A stretch of 64,000 bases of DNA from Plazaster borealis (lineage: Eukaryota > Echinodermata > Asteroidea > Forcipulatida > Labidiasteridae): the NCBI GenBank assembly GCA_021014325.1, contig CM037474.1, positions 186,001 through 250,000 of the forward strand, given 5' to 3'. A program made the position numbers and the translations under genes. Within the stretch, counting starts at the first letter, position 1. Each line of letters opens with the position of its first letter. The notes beneath the pieces are model-generated. The model was given only the letters and a program-made list of their open reading frames with translations, did no database searches and was not told the DNA's origin. Of this stretch, positions 12,110-25,900 are shown piece by piece.

Positions 12110-12268
12110 TTACACATCCACTTCAATGTTCATGAATAAGATAACCCTGTGCTGGGGTTCAATCTTGCTGCAGATGAATTCTGGAAGATCAAGTGCTACA
12201 TCATTATCCATGGGAAGATTTGTCCGTATGAAGACGTCAAAATAAATTGTTCTATGTTGTTCATGTCC
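12110..12268 (-). other. Unidentified open stretch, possible exon remnant
   Basis: Minus-strand frame of 52 codons ending in TAA at 12110-12112, with sequence like YFDVFIRTNLPMDNDVALDL then PEFICSKIEPQHRVILFMNI. The composition looks protein-like, but no family is recognised. An in-frame stop at 12269-12271 limits it unless it begins at a splice acceptor. Confidence 0.25.
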
Positions 12269-12338
12269 TCAGGTGAATCAGTCACTTGTCTCACTCATTA
12301 CTTGATTTGATGACGTACAAGGGTTCCCTGAACAGATC

Positions 12339-12434
12339 CTAATCTTGAAGCTGCACCTTCAAGAACTTGTCCTCCTTAAGAGTGTTGAAGAAGCAACCTT
12401 TGCATTGGTTGCATGGAATCTTGCCTCCAATAGA
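12339..12434 (-). other. Unidentified open stretch with CxxCxxC, possible terminal exon
   Basis: After an acceptor-like TAGTATTTGCAG the minus strand reads SIGGKIPCNQCKGCFFNTLK and EDKFLKVQLQD before TAG at 12339-12341. The Cys-x2-Cys-x2-Cys spacing could bind metal. It is 70 bp from the previous stretch and may belong to the same decayed gene. Family unknown. Confidence 0.22.
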
Positions 12435-13060
12435 CTGCAAATACTAGGACATGCAATCTGTAACTGTTTATACCCTTGAAGAAGCACACTGCCTTCACCT
12501 GTCAGATACTGAGCCACAGCAGTTATCTGTAAGAATAACGGTTACATGTGGAACTTTAACTAATCAAGAGGTTGAAAACACCAACACTCATATTCTCAAA
12601 TCTTCTGCAATTGAAAGTAATTTAAAGCGATTGTATACGTTTGGTAATTGGAACCCACTATTTGTTTCAATCCTATTATAGCTGTAGATCTATACCACAA
12701 AACTAACCCGTGGTATCGTTTTTGAGATATTGCCGAAATTCTTGAGCGGTTCTATGTCCACGCAGGAAGAATAATCTGCAATTGGCATACACAATCTTAC
12801 AGAAACGCTTCTCAGGTTAAAATTTGTTTGCATAAAAACTGATATCTTTTTCCATAACAACATTACTTCAAAGTAACATATTTCTCAAAATGCTTTTTAC
12901 TATCAAAAACTGCTGGACTTCTTACCAAGTAAGTTTTTATTGCCATTAATTTTATGAATAATTACCAAACATATTGAGACCCTTTAACACCTCAATAATT
13001 TACAATATAGATAAACTTGCAGAATCAAGGGAAATCCTTGAACTTTGGAAGAGGTCTCAC

Positions 13061-13507
13061 CTAGAACTTTCCCTGTTCATCTAAGCAGTGAGTAGATCCA
13101 AGTACAAAGACGTCACTCTCCCGACCCTCCAACAAGACTCTATCATCAGCGTCTTGGTGGTCCAGCGTCTTGGTGGTCCAGCGTCTTGGTGGTCCAGCGT
13201 CTTGGTGGTCCAGCGTCTTGGTGGTCCAGCGTCTTGGTGGTCCAGCGTCTTGGTGGTCCAGCGTCTTGGTGGTCCAGCGTCTTGGTGGTCCAGCGTCTTG
13301 GTGGTCCAGCGTCTTGGTGGTCCAGCGTCTTGGTGATCCAGCGTCTTGGTGGTCCAGCGTCTTGGTGGTCCAGCGTCTTCGTGGTCCAGCGTGTACGTTG
13401 TCCAGCGTCTTCGTTGTCCAGCGTCTTCGTTGTCCAGCGTCTTCGTGGTCCAGCGACTTCATGGTCCAGTGTTGACAGCAAAGCTCATCAGCGTCAGTGT
13501 GGTCCAT
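13061..13507 (-). other. Repeat-derived open frame with conserved ends
   Basis: A Met-to-stop frame of 148 codons on the minus strand crosses the 16-bp block. It starts MDHTDADELCCQHWTMKSLD, runs through 16-residue repeats (RRWTTKTLDHQDAGPP) and ends GRESDVFVLGSTH, LDEQGKF. Closely similar C-terminal ends exist in copies 3 and 4, but the frame entering them differs because copy numbers differ. No family recognised. Most likely repeat read-through; a tandemly duplicated repetitive-protein gene is possible but unsupported. Confidence 0.2.
13149..13472 (+). repeat. 16-bp minisatellite, block 1, about 20 copies
   Basis: Unit GTCTTGGTGGTCCAGC, nearly perfect in the first 14 copies, then GTCTTCG variants. 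At 16 bp, consecutive copies rotate through all three frames and none meets a stop, so long open frames exist on both strands. Confidence 0.96.
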
Positions 13508-14889
13508 GTTGACAGCAGAGCATCACATCATAGCCAGTCCAGATGATAACCTACAACAACAATCTAAATTAATTGTATTGAAATGTGCCAAATACTTAAC
13601 TTTAAATCACCCATAGCTTACTACTTAAAAAAAAAACTTTCTTTTTCAAGTCTTGATATACAAAGGGTAAATGATATATATGTGTAAGCATGGTCGGCTG
13701 CTAGGAACCAGAACCACACAAACATTGAAATAAACTTTGTAGGGAACATTGCCAAATCTGTAGCATCCAAGTTCAATAAACGAATGAGCTGACATCCTGG
13801 TTCTCGCTTTGCGAGGTGTAGAAAAATAAGAAGTAACTATAAATAAATAGTAAACTTGCAGGTACAACCATGTGTAAAAACTCTTTTGTGGGTGTGGTCT
13901 CGACGTTTCGAACAGTATACTCGACCTGCTCGTCTTTCAAAAGTTGGTAGCCTGTTTGAGATATTGCCCAAAATCTGGAGCGGTTATGTCCACGCAGGAA
14001 TATTAATCTGCCACTGGAATACACAATCTGCAGTAACACTTCTCAGATTAAAATTTTGGGGGACAAAAAGTGATATATTTTTCTATAACCGCAGTACTTC
14101 AAAGTGAAAGTTTTCTCCAATTGCATTACACTATCCAAAGCTGCTGTACTTCTTACCAAGTAAGTTTTGATTGCCATTAATTTTCAGAGTCATAACCAAA
14201 TGTATACAGACCCTGTAATAGAGAATTTACCTCAAGGTTCCATTCTTACACTTTTTAATGAGTAGACGTCATTTCTATACAGCAAGACACACCTCTGATG
14301 TGAATCTCCAAACACTGAACCTGTGGAATATTCTTCCAAACAGTATAAACACTGCCCCATGTTAGAACATCTTAAAATACAACAAAAAAGACTCATTTAC
14401 AAACAAAAAAACATACTTCTGTGATGTATCTAATGCAATCAAATTTTATCATAATGGTTTTTCTTTGTTCTTAATCTTGTGCATGTTAGCATTGTGCGTA
14501 TTTTTATTTCAGCAATCAAAATAAGCAACATGCTATTTCCTTGACACTGACTTTTTTCGATGGAAGAATTTCTCTGCAGGAATTGATACTCGTATAAAAT
14601 TTGGAATCGGTAATCTTTCAGATTGAAACCAATCCATTTTATTCTCCATAATTATCATCAATTTGCTTTGTATAAGTCAACTTACCATGGGAAATGTCAT
14701 ACCCCACTTTACTCTTACCATAACAGACATCTATCCAAGGTCTTCAAGGATCCCACTGATAGCAGCAATCTGTACACAACTGTCTCCTCATGACATCACC
14801 TGTCCATGAAGAATCATAAATAACTGCATTCAAATCACAAAATTTAATCCACAATTTACATTCAAAAATAATTATTTGAGCCTTATATA

Positions 14890-15070
14890 TTTGGTTTTAC
14901 CCTTACACCGATGTGTGTGTAAAGCACTGTATACTCGGTACTTTCCACGAGTCCTGTGAAAAACAAAATCCACAGGCATATTACTCGGGTTGGATTCGAA
15001 CCCACGACCTTGGCCATTCTAGAGCAGACCACTGAGATTGCCGGTAGCTAGAGGCAGTTCGAATCATATA
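14890..15070 (-). mobile_element. tRNA-derived SINE-like segment, array copy 1
   Basis: On the minus strand, TAGCTACCGGCAATCTCAGT followed by GGTCTGCTC gives an A-box-like part and GGTCGTGGGTTCGAATCC a B box. The distal part has a CTGTG...CACAG hairpin. The anticodon arm is not convincing, so this is not a functional tRNA. Confidence 0.55.
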
Positions 15071-15985
15071 TTTTAGCAGCAGGTATTATTTGAGCCATTC
15101 ACATAATATGATTTGAGTCATAGGTACATGAATTAGTCATTTACTCAAAATCACAACACTGACCCAAACCAGAATAAGACCTTACCGGTCCCCCTCACTG
15201 CCAAATGAAAGTGAAAAGAGTGGCAGCTGAGTGGTCCACCTGGCCAGTCAACATTTTGTTACAAGTCAAAATATATTACTGTTGAACTAGCATTGATTAT
15301 CACTTATGAAAGCAATCTGATAGGAAAACCACAAGTTCAAAATTAAGAACTTATTCATCAATGTTGAAAATGAGCCACAGCAGTTATCTGTAAGAAAAAC
15401 AGTTACATGTGGAACTGTAACAAATCAAGAGAATGCAAACACCAACACCCATATTCTCAAATCTTCTGCAATTGCAAGTAAAAATTTAAAGCGATTGTAT
15501 ATTGGGTAATTGGAACCCACTGTTTGTTTCAATCCTATTGTAGTTGTAGATATATACCACAAAATATACCTGTGGTATCGTTTTTGAGATTTTGCCAAAG
15601 TTCGAGGGTTCTATGTCCACGCAGGAAGAATAATCTGCAATTGGCATACACAATCTGACAAACGCTTCTCAAATTAAAATTTGTTCAGAAAAAAGCTGAT
15701 ATTTATTTCAATAACAACATTACTTCAAAGAAAATTTATTCTCAAAATGCTTTATACTATCAGAAGCTGATGTACTTCTTATCAAGTAAGTTTTTATTGA
15801 CATTAATTTTATGAGTAATTACCAAACGTTTTCAGACCCTTTAACACTTCAATAATTTACAATATAGATAAACTTGCACAATCAAGGGAAATCCTTGAAG
15901 ACGTCTCACCTAGAACTTTCCCTGTTCATCTAAGCGGTGAGTAGATCCAAGTACAAAGACGTCACTCTCCCGACCCTCCAACATC

Positions 15986-16172
15986 AGCGTCTTCGTGGTC
16001 CAGAATCTTCGTGGTCCAGCGTCTTCGTGGTCCAGCGTCTTCATTGTCCAGCGTCTTCGTGGTCCAGCATCTTCGTGGTCCAGCGTCTTCGTTGTCCAGC
16101 GTCTTGTTGTCCAACGTCTTCATGGTCCAGCGTCTTGTTGTCCAACATCTTCATGGTCCAGCGTCTTCATGG
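15986..16172 (+). repeat. 16-bp minisatellite, block 2, about 12 copies
   Basis: Mostly the GTCTTCGTGGTCCAGC variant with ATTG and TTG variants. Same position within the long unit as the block at 13149. Confidence 0.95.
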
Positions 16173-17584
16173 TCCATGTTGACAGCAAAGCTCATCAGCG
16201 TCAGTGTGGTCCATGTTGACAGCAGAGCATCACATCATAGCAAGTCCAGATGATAACCTACAACAACAATCTAAATATTGTATTGAAATGTGCCAAATAC
16301 TTTAAATCGTCCATAGCTCAACACTTAAAATAAAAAATTTCTTTTTCAAATCTTGATATACAAAGGGTAAATGATATATATGTGTAAGCATGGTCGGCTG
16401 TTAGTTAGGAACCAGAACCACACAAACATTGAAATAAACCTTGTAAGGAACATTGCCAAATCTGTAGCATCCAAGTTCAATAAACGGATGAGCTGACATC
16501 CTGGTTCTCGCTTTGCGAGGTGTGGAAAAATAAGAGATAACTATAAATAAATAGTAAACTTGCAGGTACAACCATGTGTAACAACTCTTTTGTGGGTGTG
16601 GTCTCGAAGTTTCGAACAGTATAATCGACCTGCTCGTCTTTCAAAAGATGGAAGCTTGTTTGAGATATTGCCCAAAATCTGGCCAATTATGTCCACGCAG
16701 GAAGATTAATCTGCCACTGGAATACACAATCTGAGAAGCGTTACTGCAGTAACACTTCTCACATTCAAATTTTGGGGGACAAAAAGTGATATATTTTTCC
16801 ATAACCGCAGTACTTCAAAGTGAAAAGTTTTCTCAAATTGCGAAACACTATCCAAAGCTGCTGTACTTCTTACCAAGCAAGCTTTGATTGCCATTAATTT
16901 TCAGAGTCATAACCAAACGTATACAGACCCTTTAATAGAGAAATTTACCTCAAGGTTCCATTCTTTCACTTTTTAATGAGTAGACGTCATTCTCTTTACA
17001 GCAAGACACACCTCTGATGTGAGTCTCCAAACACTGAACCTGTGGAATATTGTTCCAAACAGCATAAACACTGCCCCGTGTTAGAACATCTTAAAATACA
17101 ACTAATAAGACTCGTTTACAAACAGAAAACATACTTCAAATTTTATCATAATGGGTTTTTTTGTTCTTAATTTTGTGCATGTTAGCATTGTGCGTATTTT
17201 TATTTCAGCAATCAAAATAAGCAACATGCTATTTCCTTGACACTGACTATTTTCGATGGAAGAATTTCTCTGCAGGAATTGATACTGGTATACAAATTGT
17301 AATCGGTAATCTTTCAGATTGAAACCAATCCATTTTATTCTCCATAATTATCATCAATTTGCTTTGTATAAGTCAACTTACCATGGGAAATGTCATACCC
17401 CACTGTACTCTTACTATAACACATCTATCCAAGGTCTTCAAGGATCGCCCACTGATAGCACCAATCTGTACACAACTGACTCCTCATGACACACCTGTCC
17501 ATGAAGAATCATAAATAACTGCATTCAAGTCACAAAATTTAATCCACAATTTACATTCAAAAATAATTATTTGAGCCTAATATA

Positions 17585-17766
17585 TTTTGTTTTACCCTTA
17601 CACAGATGTGTGTAAAGCACTGTATACTCGGTACTTTCCACGAGTCCTGTGAAAAACAAAATCCACAGGCATATTACTCGGGTGGGATTCGAACCCACGA
17701 CCTTGGCCATTCTAGAGCAGACCACTGAGATTGCCGGTAGCTAGAGGCAGTTCGAATCATATATTT
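17585..17766 (-). mobile_element. tRNA-derived SINE-like segment, array copy 2
   Basis: Same segment as at 14890-15070, with the better B box GGTTCGAATCCC. It was duplicated with the 2.7-kb unit, not inserted independently. Confidence 0.55.
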
Positions 17767-18679
17767 TAGCAGCAGGTATTATTTGAGCCATTCACATAAT
17801 ATGATTTGAGTCATAGGAACATGAATTAGTCATTTACTCAAAATCACAACACTGACCCAAACCAGAATAAGACCTTACCGGTCCCCCTCACTGCCAAATG
17901 AAAGTGAAAAGAGTGGCAGCTGAGTGGTCCACCTGGCCAGTCAACATTTTGTTACAAGTCAAAATATATTACTGTGGAACTAGCATTGATTATCACTTAT
18001 GAAAGCAATCTGATAGGAAAACCACAAGTTCAAAATTAAGAACTTATTCATCAATGTTGAAAATGAGCCACAGCAGTTATCTGTAAGAATAACGGTTACA
18101 TGTGGAACTGTAACAAATCAAGAGAATGCAAACACCAACAACCATATTCTCAAATCTTCTGCAATTGCAAGTAAAAATTTAAAGCGATTGTATGTTGGGT
18201 AATTGGAACCCACTGTTTGTTTCAGTCCTATTGTAGTTGTAGATATATACCACAAAATATACCTGTGGTATCGTTTTTGAGATTTTGCCAAAGTTCGAGG
18301 GTTCTATGTCCACGCAGGAAGAATAATCTGCAATTGGCATACACAATCTGACAGAAACGCTTCTCAGATTAAAATTTGTTCGGAAAAAAGCTGATATTTA
18401 TTTCAATATCAACATTACTTCAAAGAAAATTTATTCTCAAAATGCTTTATACTATCAGAAGCTGATGTACTTCTTATCAAGTAAGTTTTTATTGACATTA
18501 ATTTTATGAGTAATTACCAAACGTTTTCAGACCCTTTAACACTTCAATAATTTACAATATAGATAAACTTGCACAATCAAGGGAAATCCTTGAAAAGGTC
18601 TCACCTAGAACTTTCCCTGTTCATCTAAGCGGTGAGTAGATCCAAGTACAAAGACGTCACTCTCCCGACCCTCCAACAT

Positions 18680-18905
18680 CAGCGTCTTCGTGGTCCAGCG
18701 TCTTCGTGGTCCAGCGTCTTCGTGGTCCAGCGTCTTGGTGGTCCAGCGTCTTCGTGGTCCAGCGTCTTCGAGGTCCAGCGTCTTCATTGTCCAGCGTCTT
18801 CGTGGTCCAGCATCTTCGTGGTCCAGCGTCTTCGTTGTCCAGCGTCTTGTTGTCCAGCGTCTTCATGGTCCAGCGTCTTCATGGTCCAGCGTCTTCATGG
18901 TCCAT
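18680..18905 (+). repeat. 16-bp minisatellite, block 3, about 14 copies
   Basis: GTCTTCGTGGTCCAGC variant with one GTCTTGG copy, ending in CTTCATGG copies. Confidence 0.95.
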
Positions 18906-21129
18906 GTTGACAGCAAAGCTCATCAGCGTCAGTGTGGTCCATGTTGACAGCAGAGCATCACATCATAGCAAGTCCAGATGATAACCTACAACAACAATCT
19001 AAATATTGTATTGAAATGTGCCAAATACTTTAAATCGTCCATAGCTCAACACTTAAAATAAAAAATTTCTTTTTCAAATCTTGATATACAAAGGGTAAAT
19101 GATATATATGTGTAAGCATGGTTGGCTGTTAGTTAGGAACCAGAACCACACAAACATTGAAATAAACTTTGTAGGGAACATTGCCAAATCTGTAGCATCC
19201 AAGTTCAATAAACGGATGAGCTGACATCCTGGTTCTCGCTTTGCGAGGTGTGGAAAAATAAGAGATAACTATAAATAAATAGTAAACTTGCAGGTACAAC
19301 CATGTGTAACAACTCTTTTGTGGGTGTGGTCTCGACGTTTCGAACAGTATACTCGACCTGCTCGTCTTTCAAAAGATGGTAGCTTGTTTGAGATATTGCC
19401 CAAAATCTGGAGCGATTATGTCCACGCAGGAAGATTAATCTGCCACTGGAATACACAATCTGAGAAGCGTTACTGCAGTAACACTTCTCAGATTCAAATT
19501 TTGGAGGACAAAAAAGTGATATATTTTTCCATAACCGCAGTACTTCAAAGTGAAAAGTTTTCTCAAATTGCGAAACACTATCCAAAGCTGCTGTACTTCT
19601 TACCAAGTAAGTTTTGATTGCCATTAATTTTCAGAGTCATAACCAAACGTATACAGACCCTTTCATAGAGAAATTTACCTCAAGGTTCCATTCTTTCACT
19701 TTTTAATGAGTAGACGTCATTCTCCTAAAGCAAGACACACCTCTGATGTGAATCTCCAAACACTGAACCTGTGGAATATTGTTCCAAACAGCATAAACAC
19801 TGCCCCGTGTTAGAACATCTTAAAATACAACTAATAAGACTCGTTTACAAACAGAAAAACATACTTCAAATTTTATCATAATGGGTTTTTTTGTTCTTAA
19901 TTTTGTGCATGTTATGGCATTGTGTGTATTGTTATTTCAGCAATCAAAATAAGCAACATGCTATTTCCTTGACACCGACTATTTTCGATGGAAGAATTTC
20001 TCTGCAGATAATTGATACTGGTATAAAATTTGTAATCGGTGATCTTTCAGATTAAAACTAATCCATTTTATTCTCCATAATTATCATCAATGTGCTTTGT
20101 ATAAGTCAACTTACCATGGGAAATGTCATACCCCACTGTACTCTTACTATAACAGACATCTATCCAAGGTCTTCAAGAATCCCACTGATAGCAGCAATCT
20201 GTACACAACTGACTCCTCATGACATCACCTGTCCATGAAGAATCATAAATAACTGCATTCAAATCACAAAATTTAATACACAATCTGAGAAGCGTTACTG
20301 CAGTAACACTTCTCAGATTCAAATTTTGGGGGACAAAAAGTGATATATTTTTCCATAACCGCAGTACTTCAAAGTGAAAGTTTTCTCAAATTGCATTACA
20401 CTATCCAAAGCTGCTGTACTTCTTACCAAGTAAACTTTGATTGCCATTAATATCAGAGTCATAACCAAACGTATACAGACCCTTTAATAGAGAAATTTAC
20501 CTCAAGGTTCCATTCTTTCACTTTTTAATGAGTACACGTCATTCTCTTTACAGCAAGACACACCTCTGATGTGAGTCTCCAAACACTGAACCTGTGGAAT
20601 ATTGTTCCAAACAGCATAAACACTGCCCCGTGTTAGAACATCTTAAAATACAACTAATAAGACTCGTTTACAAACAGAAAAACATACTTCAAATTTTATC
20701 ATAATGGGTTTTTTTGTTCTTAATTTTGTGCATGTTAGCATTGTGCGTATTTTTATTTCAGCAATCAAAATAAGCAACATGCTATTTCCTTGACACTGAC
20801 TATTTTCGATGGAAGAATTTCTCTGCAGGAATTGATACTGGTATACAATTTGTAATCGGTGATGTTTCAGATTGAAACTAATCCATTGTATTCTCCATAA
20901 CTATCATCAATGTGCTTTGTATAAGTCAACTTACCATGGGAAATGTCATACCCCACTGTACTGTTACTATAACAGACATCTATCCAAGGTCTTCAAGGAT
21001 CGCCCACTGATAGCAGCAATCTGTACACAACTGTCTCCTCATGACATCACCTGTCCATGAAGAATCATAAATAACTGCATTCAAATCACAAAATTTAATC
21101 CACAATTTACATTCAAAAATTATTATTTG

Positions 21130-21316
21130 AGCCTTATATATTTGGTTTTACCCTTACACCGATGTGTGTAAAGCACTGTATACTCGGTACTTTCCACGAG
21201 TCCTGTGAAAAACAAAATCCACAGGCATATTACTCGGGTTGGATTCGAACCCACGACCTTGGCCATTCTAGAGCAGACCACTGAGATTGCCGGTAGCTAG
21301 AGGCAGTTCGAATCAT
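21130..21316 (-). mobile_element. tRNA-derived SINE-like segment, array copy 3
   Basis: Same segment again; the B box is followed by ACCCGAGT as in copy 1. It is followed after about 50 bp by the truncated fourth array copy. Confidence 0.55.
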
Positions 21317-21670
21317 ATATTTTAGCAGCAGGTATTATTTGAGCCATTCACATAATATGATTATTACTCGGGTGATATCTTTTTCCACAACAACATTACT
21401 TCAAAGAAAATTTATTCTCAAAATGCTTTATACTATCAGAAGCTGCTGTACTTCTTATCAAGTAAGTTTTTATTGACATTAATTTTATGAGTAATTACCA
21501 AACGTATTCAGACCCTTTAATACTTCAATAATTTACAATATAGATAAACTTGCACAATCAAGGGAAATCCTTGAAGAGGTCTCACCTAGAACTTTCCATG
21601 ATCATCTAAGCGGTGAGTAGATCCAAGTACAAAGACGTCACTCTCCCGACCCTCCAACAAGACTCCACCA

Positions 21671-21866
21671 TCAGCGTCTTCGTGGTCCAGCGTCTTGGTG
21701 GTCCAGCGTCTTGGTGGTCCAGCGTCTTGGTGGTCCAGCGTCTTGGTGGTCCAGCGTCTTGGTGGTCCAGCGTCTTCGTTGTCCAGCGTCTTCGTTGTCC
21801 AGCGTCTTCGTTGTCCAGCGTCTTCGTGGTCCAGCATCTTCGTGGTCCAGCGTCTTCATGGTCCAT
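21671..21866 (+). repeat. 16-bp minisatellite, block 4, about 12 copies
   Basis: Mixture of the GTCTTGG and GTCTTCG variants, closer in composition to block 1 than to blocks 2 and 3. Confidence 0.95.
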
Positions 21867-22118
21867 GTTGACAGCAAAGCTCATCACCGTCAGTGTGGTC
21901 CATGTTGACAGCAGAGCATCACATCATAGCAAGTCCAGATGATAACCTACAACAACAATCTAAATATTGTATTGAAATGTGCCAAATACTTAACTTTAAA
22001 TCGCCCATTGCTCACCACTTAAAATAAAAAATTTCTTTTTCAAATCTTGATATACAAAGGGTAAATGATATGTAAGCATGGTCGGCTGTTAGTTAGGAAC
22101 ATTGCCAAATCTGTACCA

Positions 22119-22918
22119 GTCTTTAAAGGTTTTAGTGCGAATAATCTGGGTTTAAAAGCATACAAAACAATTTCAATTTAATACAATGTATAGTTTTTCC
22201 AGGTTAATGTTCAACACCACAGAAGAAACACAGAAGAAATCTTACCATCCAGTTCCATCATTGAACCCAGTGATTATGGATGTCCAGCAAACGTCCCTGG
22301 ATTCAATTCGATGACTTGCACCATCAGACTGCTCCAGTAGACGCCACAGTATCAGCTACAGCCAACCTGAAAACATAATCAACCATAAAACAGAATGATT
22401 AAGTAGTAGGGCCTAGGATTTATTGAGTTTATATTAAATTAGGATTGATAAATTTAAAAACCAAGTAATTTGATCAAACATTCCAACATTGTGCCAATGT
22501 TGAAGTCTTTAAAGGTTTTAGTGCAAATAATCAGGGTTTAAAAGCATACAAAACAATTTCAATTGTGAATCAATGTATACTTTTTCCAGATTTATGTTCA
22601 GCTCCACAGAAGAAACACAGAAAAAATCTTACCATCCAATTCCATTATTGAACCCAGTGATTATGGATGTCAGTCCAGCAAAGTCCATGGATTCGATTCA
22701 AAGAGAGGCCGATTCTTGCAGCATCAGACTGCTCCAGTAGACGCCACAGTAGCAGCTACAGCCAACCTGAAAAACATCAAACATAGTACACAAATAGATG
22801 CAGGAACACAGTTTACCTGAAGCAGCAACCAGCGAAACCTCCCTCGATCCAATTGGGGCCGATTCTTGCAGACTGCTCCAGTAGACGCCACAGTAGCAGA
22901 TACAGCCAACCTGAATAA
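22119..22918 (+). repeat. Two short derivatives of the 782-bp repeat
   Basis: Starting near 22119 and 22500, two units share ggttttagtgc, gatttatgttca and tggatgtc blocks with the main array. They lack the central segment holding the CRE palindrome and are more diverged. They look like edge copies or deletion derivatives. Confidence 0.8.
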
Positions 22919-25900
22919 CATAATCAACCATAGTGCAGAATGATTAAGTAGTAGGGCCTAGGATTTATTTAGGATTTATTTAGTTTAAATTATTCGTTTA
23001 GGATTGATAAAGTTCACACCAAGTAATTGGTCAATCATTGCAACCTTGTGCCAATGTTGAGTCTTTAAAAGGTTTTACTGCAAATAGTCTGGGTTTAAAA
23101 AGCATACAAAACAATTTCAGTTGTGAATCAATGTATACTTTTTACAGATTTATGTTCAACTCCACAGAGGAAACACAGAAGAAATCTTACCATCCAGTTC
23201 CATCATTGAACCCAGTTATTATGGATGTCAGTCCTTATATGCCATGACGTCACTTCATCTTCACAGTCCTGAAGAACAATTCAAATTTCACTTTTTGACA
23301 AATGATAACCTTACACATACTTCTTCCAAGGACACTTAATACAAGCTACAAATAGGCCCTACTTCTATAAAACAAATATTAAGTGGGACATGACGCACCT
23401 TGTGAAAATTTATCAAAATGATAATACTTCGCAATGATATAGTAGGAATGAAGTTTACCTGTTGCAACCACCTTGATTCGATGAAAGGCCGATTCTGGCA
23501 ACGTCAGACTGCTCCAGTAGATGCCACAGTAGCAGATACAGCCAACCTGAATAACATAAACCATAGCACATAGATAAGAGAACAAAATTTAGCCCACAGA
23601 TAATGGAATAAAATGTACCTGTACTGTAGCAGCAACCAGCATCCGATGACATGCCGACAACGTCAGACTGCTCCAGTAGCAGCTACAGCCAACCTGAATA
23701 ACATAATCAACCATAGTGCAGAATGATTAAGTAGTAGGGCCTAGGATTTATTTAGGATTTATTTAGTTTAAATTATTCGTTTAGGATTGATAAAGTTCAC
23801 ACCAAGTAATTGGTCAATCATTGCAACCTTGTGCCAATGTTGAATCTTTAAAAGGTTTTACTGCAAATAGTCTGGGTTTAAAAAGCATACAAAACAATTT
23901 CAGTTGTGAATCAATGTATACTTTTTACAGATTTATGTTCAACTCCACAGAGGAAACACAGAAGAAATCTTACCATCCAGTTCCATCATTGAACCCAGTT
24001 ATTATGGATGTCAGTCCTTATACGCCATGACGTCACTTCATCTTCACAGTCCTGAAGAACAATTCAAATTTCACTTTTTGACAAATGATAACCTTACACA
24101 TACTTCTTCCAAGGACACTTAATACAAGCTACAAATAGGCCCTACTTCTATAAAACAAATATTAAGTGGGACATGACGCACCTTGTGAAAATTTATCAAA
24201 ATGATATTACTTCGCAATGATATAGTAGGAATGAAGTTTACCTGTAGCAACCAGCTTGATTCGATGAAAGGCCGATTCTGGCAACGTCAGACTGCTCCAG
24301 TAGATGCCACAGTAGCAGATACAGCCAACCTGAATAACATAAACCATAACACATAGATAAGAGAACAAAATTTAGCCCACAGATAATGGAATAAAATGTA
24401 CCTGTACTGTAGCAGCAACCAGCATCCGATGGATCCGATGACATGCCGACAACGTCAGACTGCTCCAGTAGCATCTACAGCCAACCTGAATAACATAATC
24501 AACCATAGTGCAGAATGATTAAGTAGTAGGGCCTAGGATTTATTTAGGATTTATTTAGTTTAAATTATTCGTTTAGGATTGATAAATTTCACACCAAGTA
24601 ATTGGTCAATCATTGCAACCTTGTGCCAATGTTGAGTCTTTTAAAGGTTTTACTGCAAATAGTCTGGGTTTAAAAAGCATACAAAACAATTTCAGTTGTG
24701 AATCAATGTATACTTTTTACAGATTTATGTTCAACTCCACAGAGGAAACACAGAAGAAATCTTACCATCCAGTTCCATCATTGAACCCAGTTATTATGGA
24801 TGTCAGTCCTTATACGCCATGACGTCACTTCATCTTCACAGTCCTGAAGAACAATTCAAATTTCACTTTTTGACAAATGATAACCTTACACATACTTCTT
24901 CCAAGGACACTTAATACAAGCTACAAATAGGCCCTACTTCTATAAAACAAATATTAAGTGGGACATGACGCACCTTGTGAAAATTTATCAAAATGATATT
25001 ACTTCGCAATGATATAGTAGGAATGAAGTTTACCTGTAGCAACCAGCTTGATTCGATGAAAGGCCGATTCTGGCAACGTCAGACTGCTCCAGTAGATGCC
25101 ACAGTAGCAGATACAGCCAACCTGAATAACATAAACCATAGCACATAGATAAGAGAACAAAATATAGCCCACAGATAATGGAATAAAATGTACCTGTACT
25201 GTAGCAGCAACCAGCATCCGATGACATGCCGACAACGTCAGACTGCTCCAGTAGCAGCTACAGCCAACCTGAATAACATAATCAACCATAGTGCAGAATG
25301 ATTAAGTAGTAGGGCCTAGGATTTATTTAGGATTTATTTAGTTTAAATTATTCATTAGGATTGATAAATTTCACACCAAGTAATTGGTCAATCATTGCAA
25401 CCTTGTGCCAATGTTGAGTCTTTAAAAGGTTTTACTGCAAATAGTCTGGGTTTAAAAAGCATACAAAACAATTTCAGTTGTGAATCAATGTATACTTTTT
25501 ACAGATTTATGTTCAACTCCACAGAGGAAACACAGAAGAAATCTTACCATCCAGTTCCATCATTGAACCCAGTTATTATGGATGTCAGTCCTTATACGCC
25601 ATGACGTCACTTCATCTTCACAGTCCTGAAGAACAATTCAAATTTCACTTTTGACAAATGATAACCTTACACATACTTCTTCCAAGGACACTTAATACAA
25701 GCTACAAATAGGCCCTACTTCTATAAAACAAATATTAAGTGGGACATGACGCACCTTGTGAAAATTTATCAAAATGATATTACTTCGCAATGATATAGTA
25801 GGAATGAAGTTTACCTGTAGCAACCAGCTTGATTCGATGAAAGGCCGATTCTGGCAACGTCAGACTGCTCCAGTAGATGCCACAGTAGCAGATACAGCCA

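Larger units (their letters stand above)
12508..22118 (+). repeat. Long-unit tandem array, about 2.7-kb unit, four copies
   Basis: The marker tgagccacagcagttatctg recurs at 12510, 15371 and 18064; the marker gagtagatccaagtacaaag recurs near 13090, 15939, 18634 and 21615. Copies thus start near 12508, 15371 and 18064, plus a truncated fourth from about 21361. Each holds, in order, a MITE-like repeat, a 16-bp minisatellite, a second MITE-like repeat and a tRNA-like segment. Copy 3 carries an extra internal duplication of about 826 bp (from about 19454, again from 20280). The array ends at a junction near 22118, where the 782-bp-type repeats begin. Confidence 0.93.

Noticed and set aside
13088..13546. 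Plus-strand VVQRL/GGPASWW repetitive proteins
   Set aside because: The 16-bp minisatellite is open in all three plus frames; no fixed start or end is conserved across copies.
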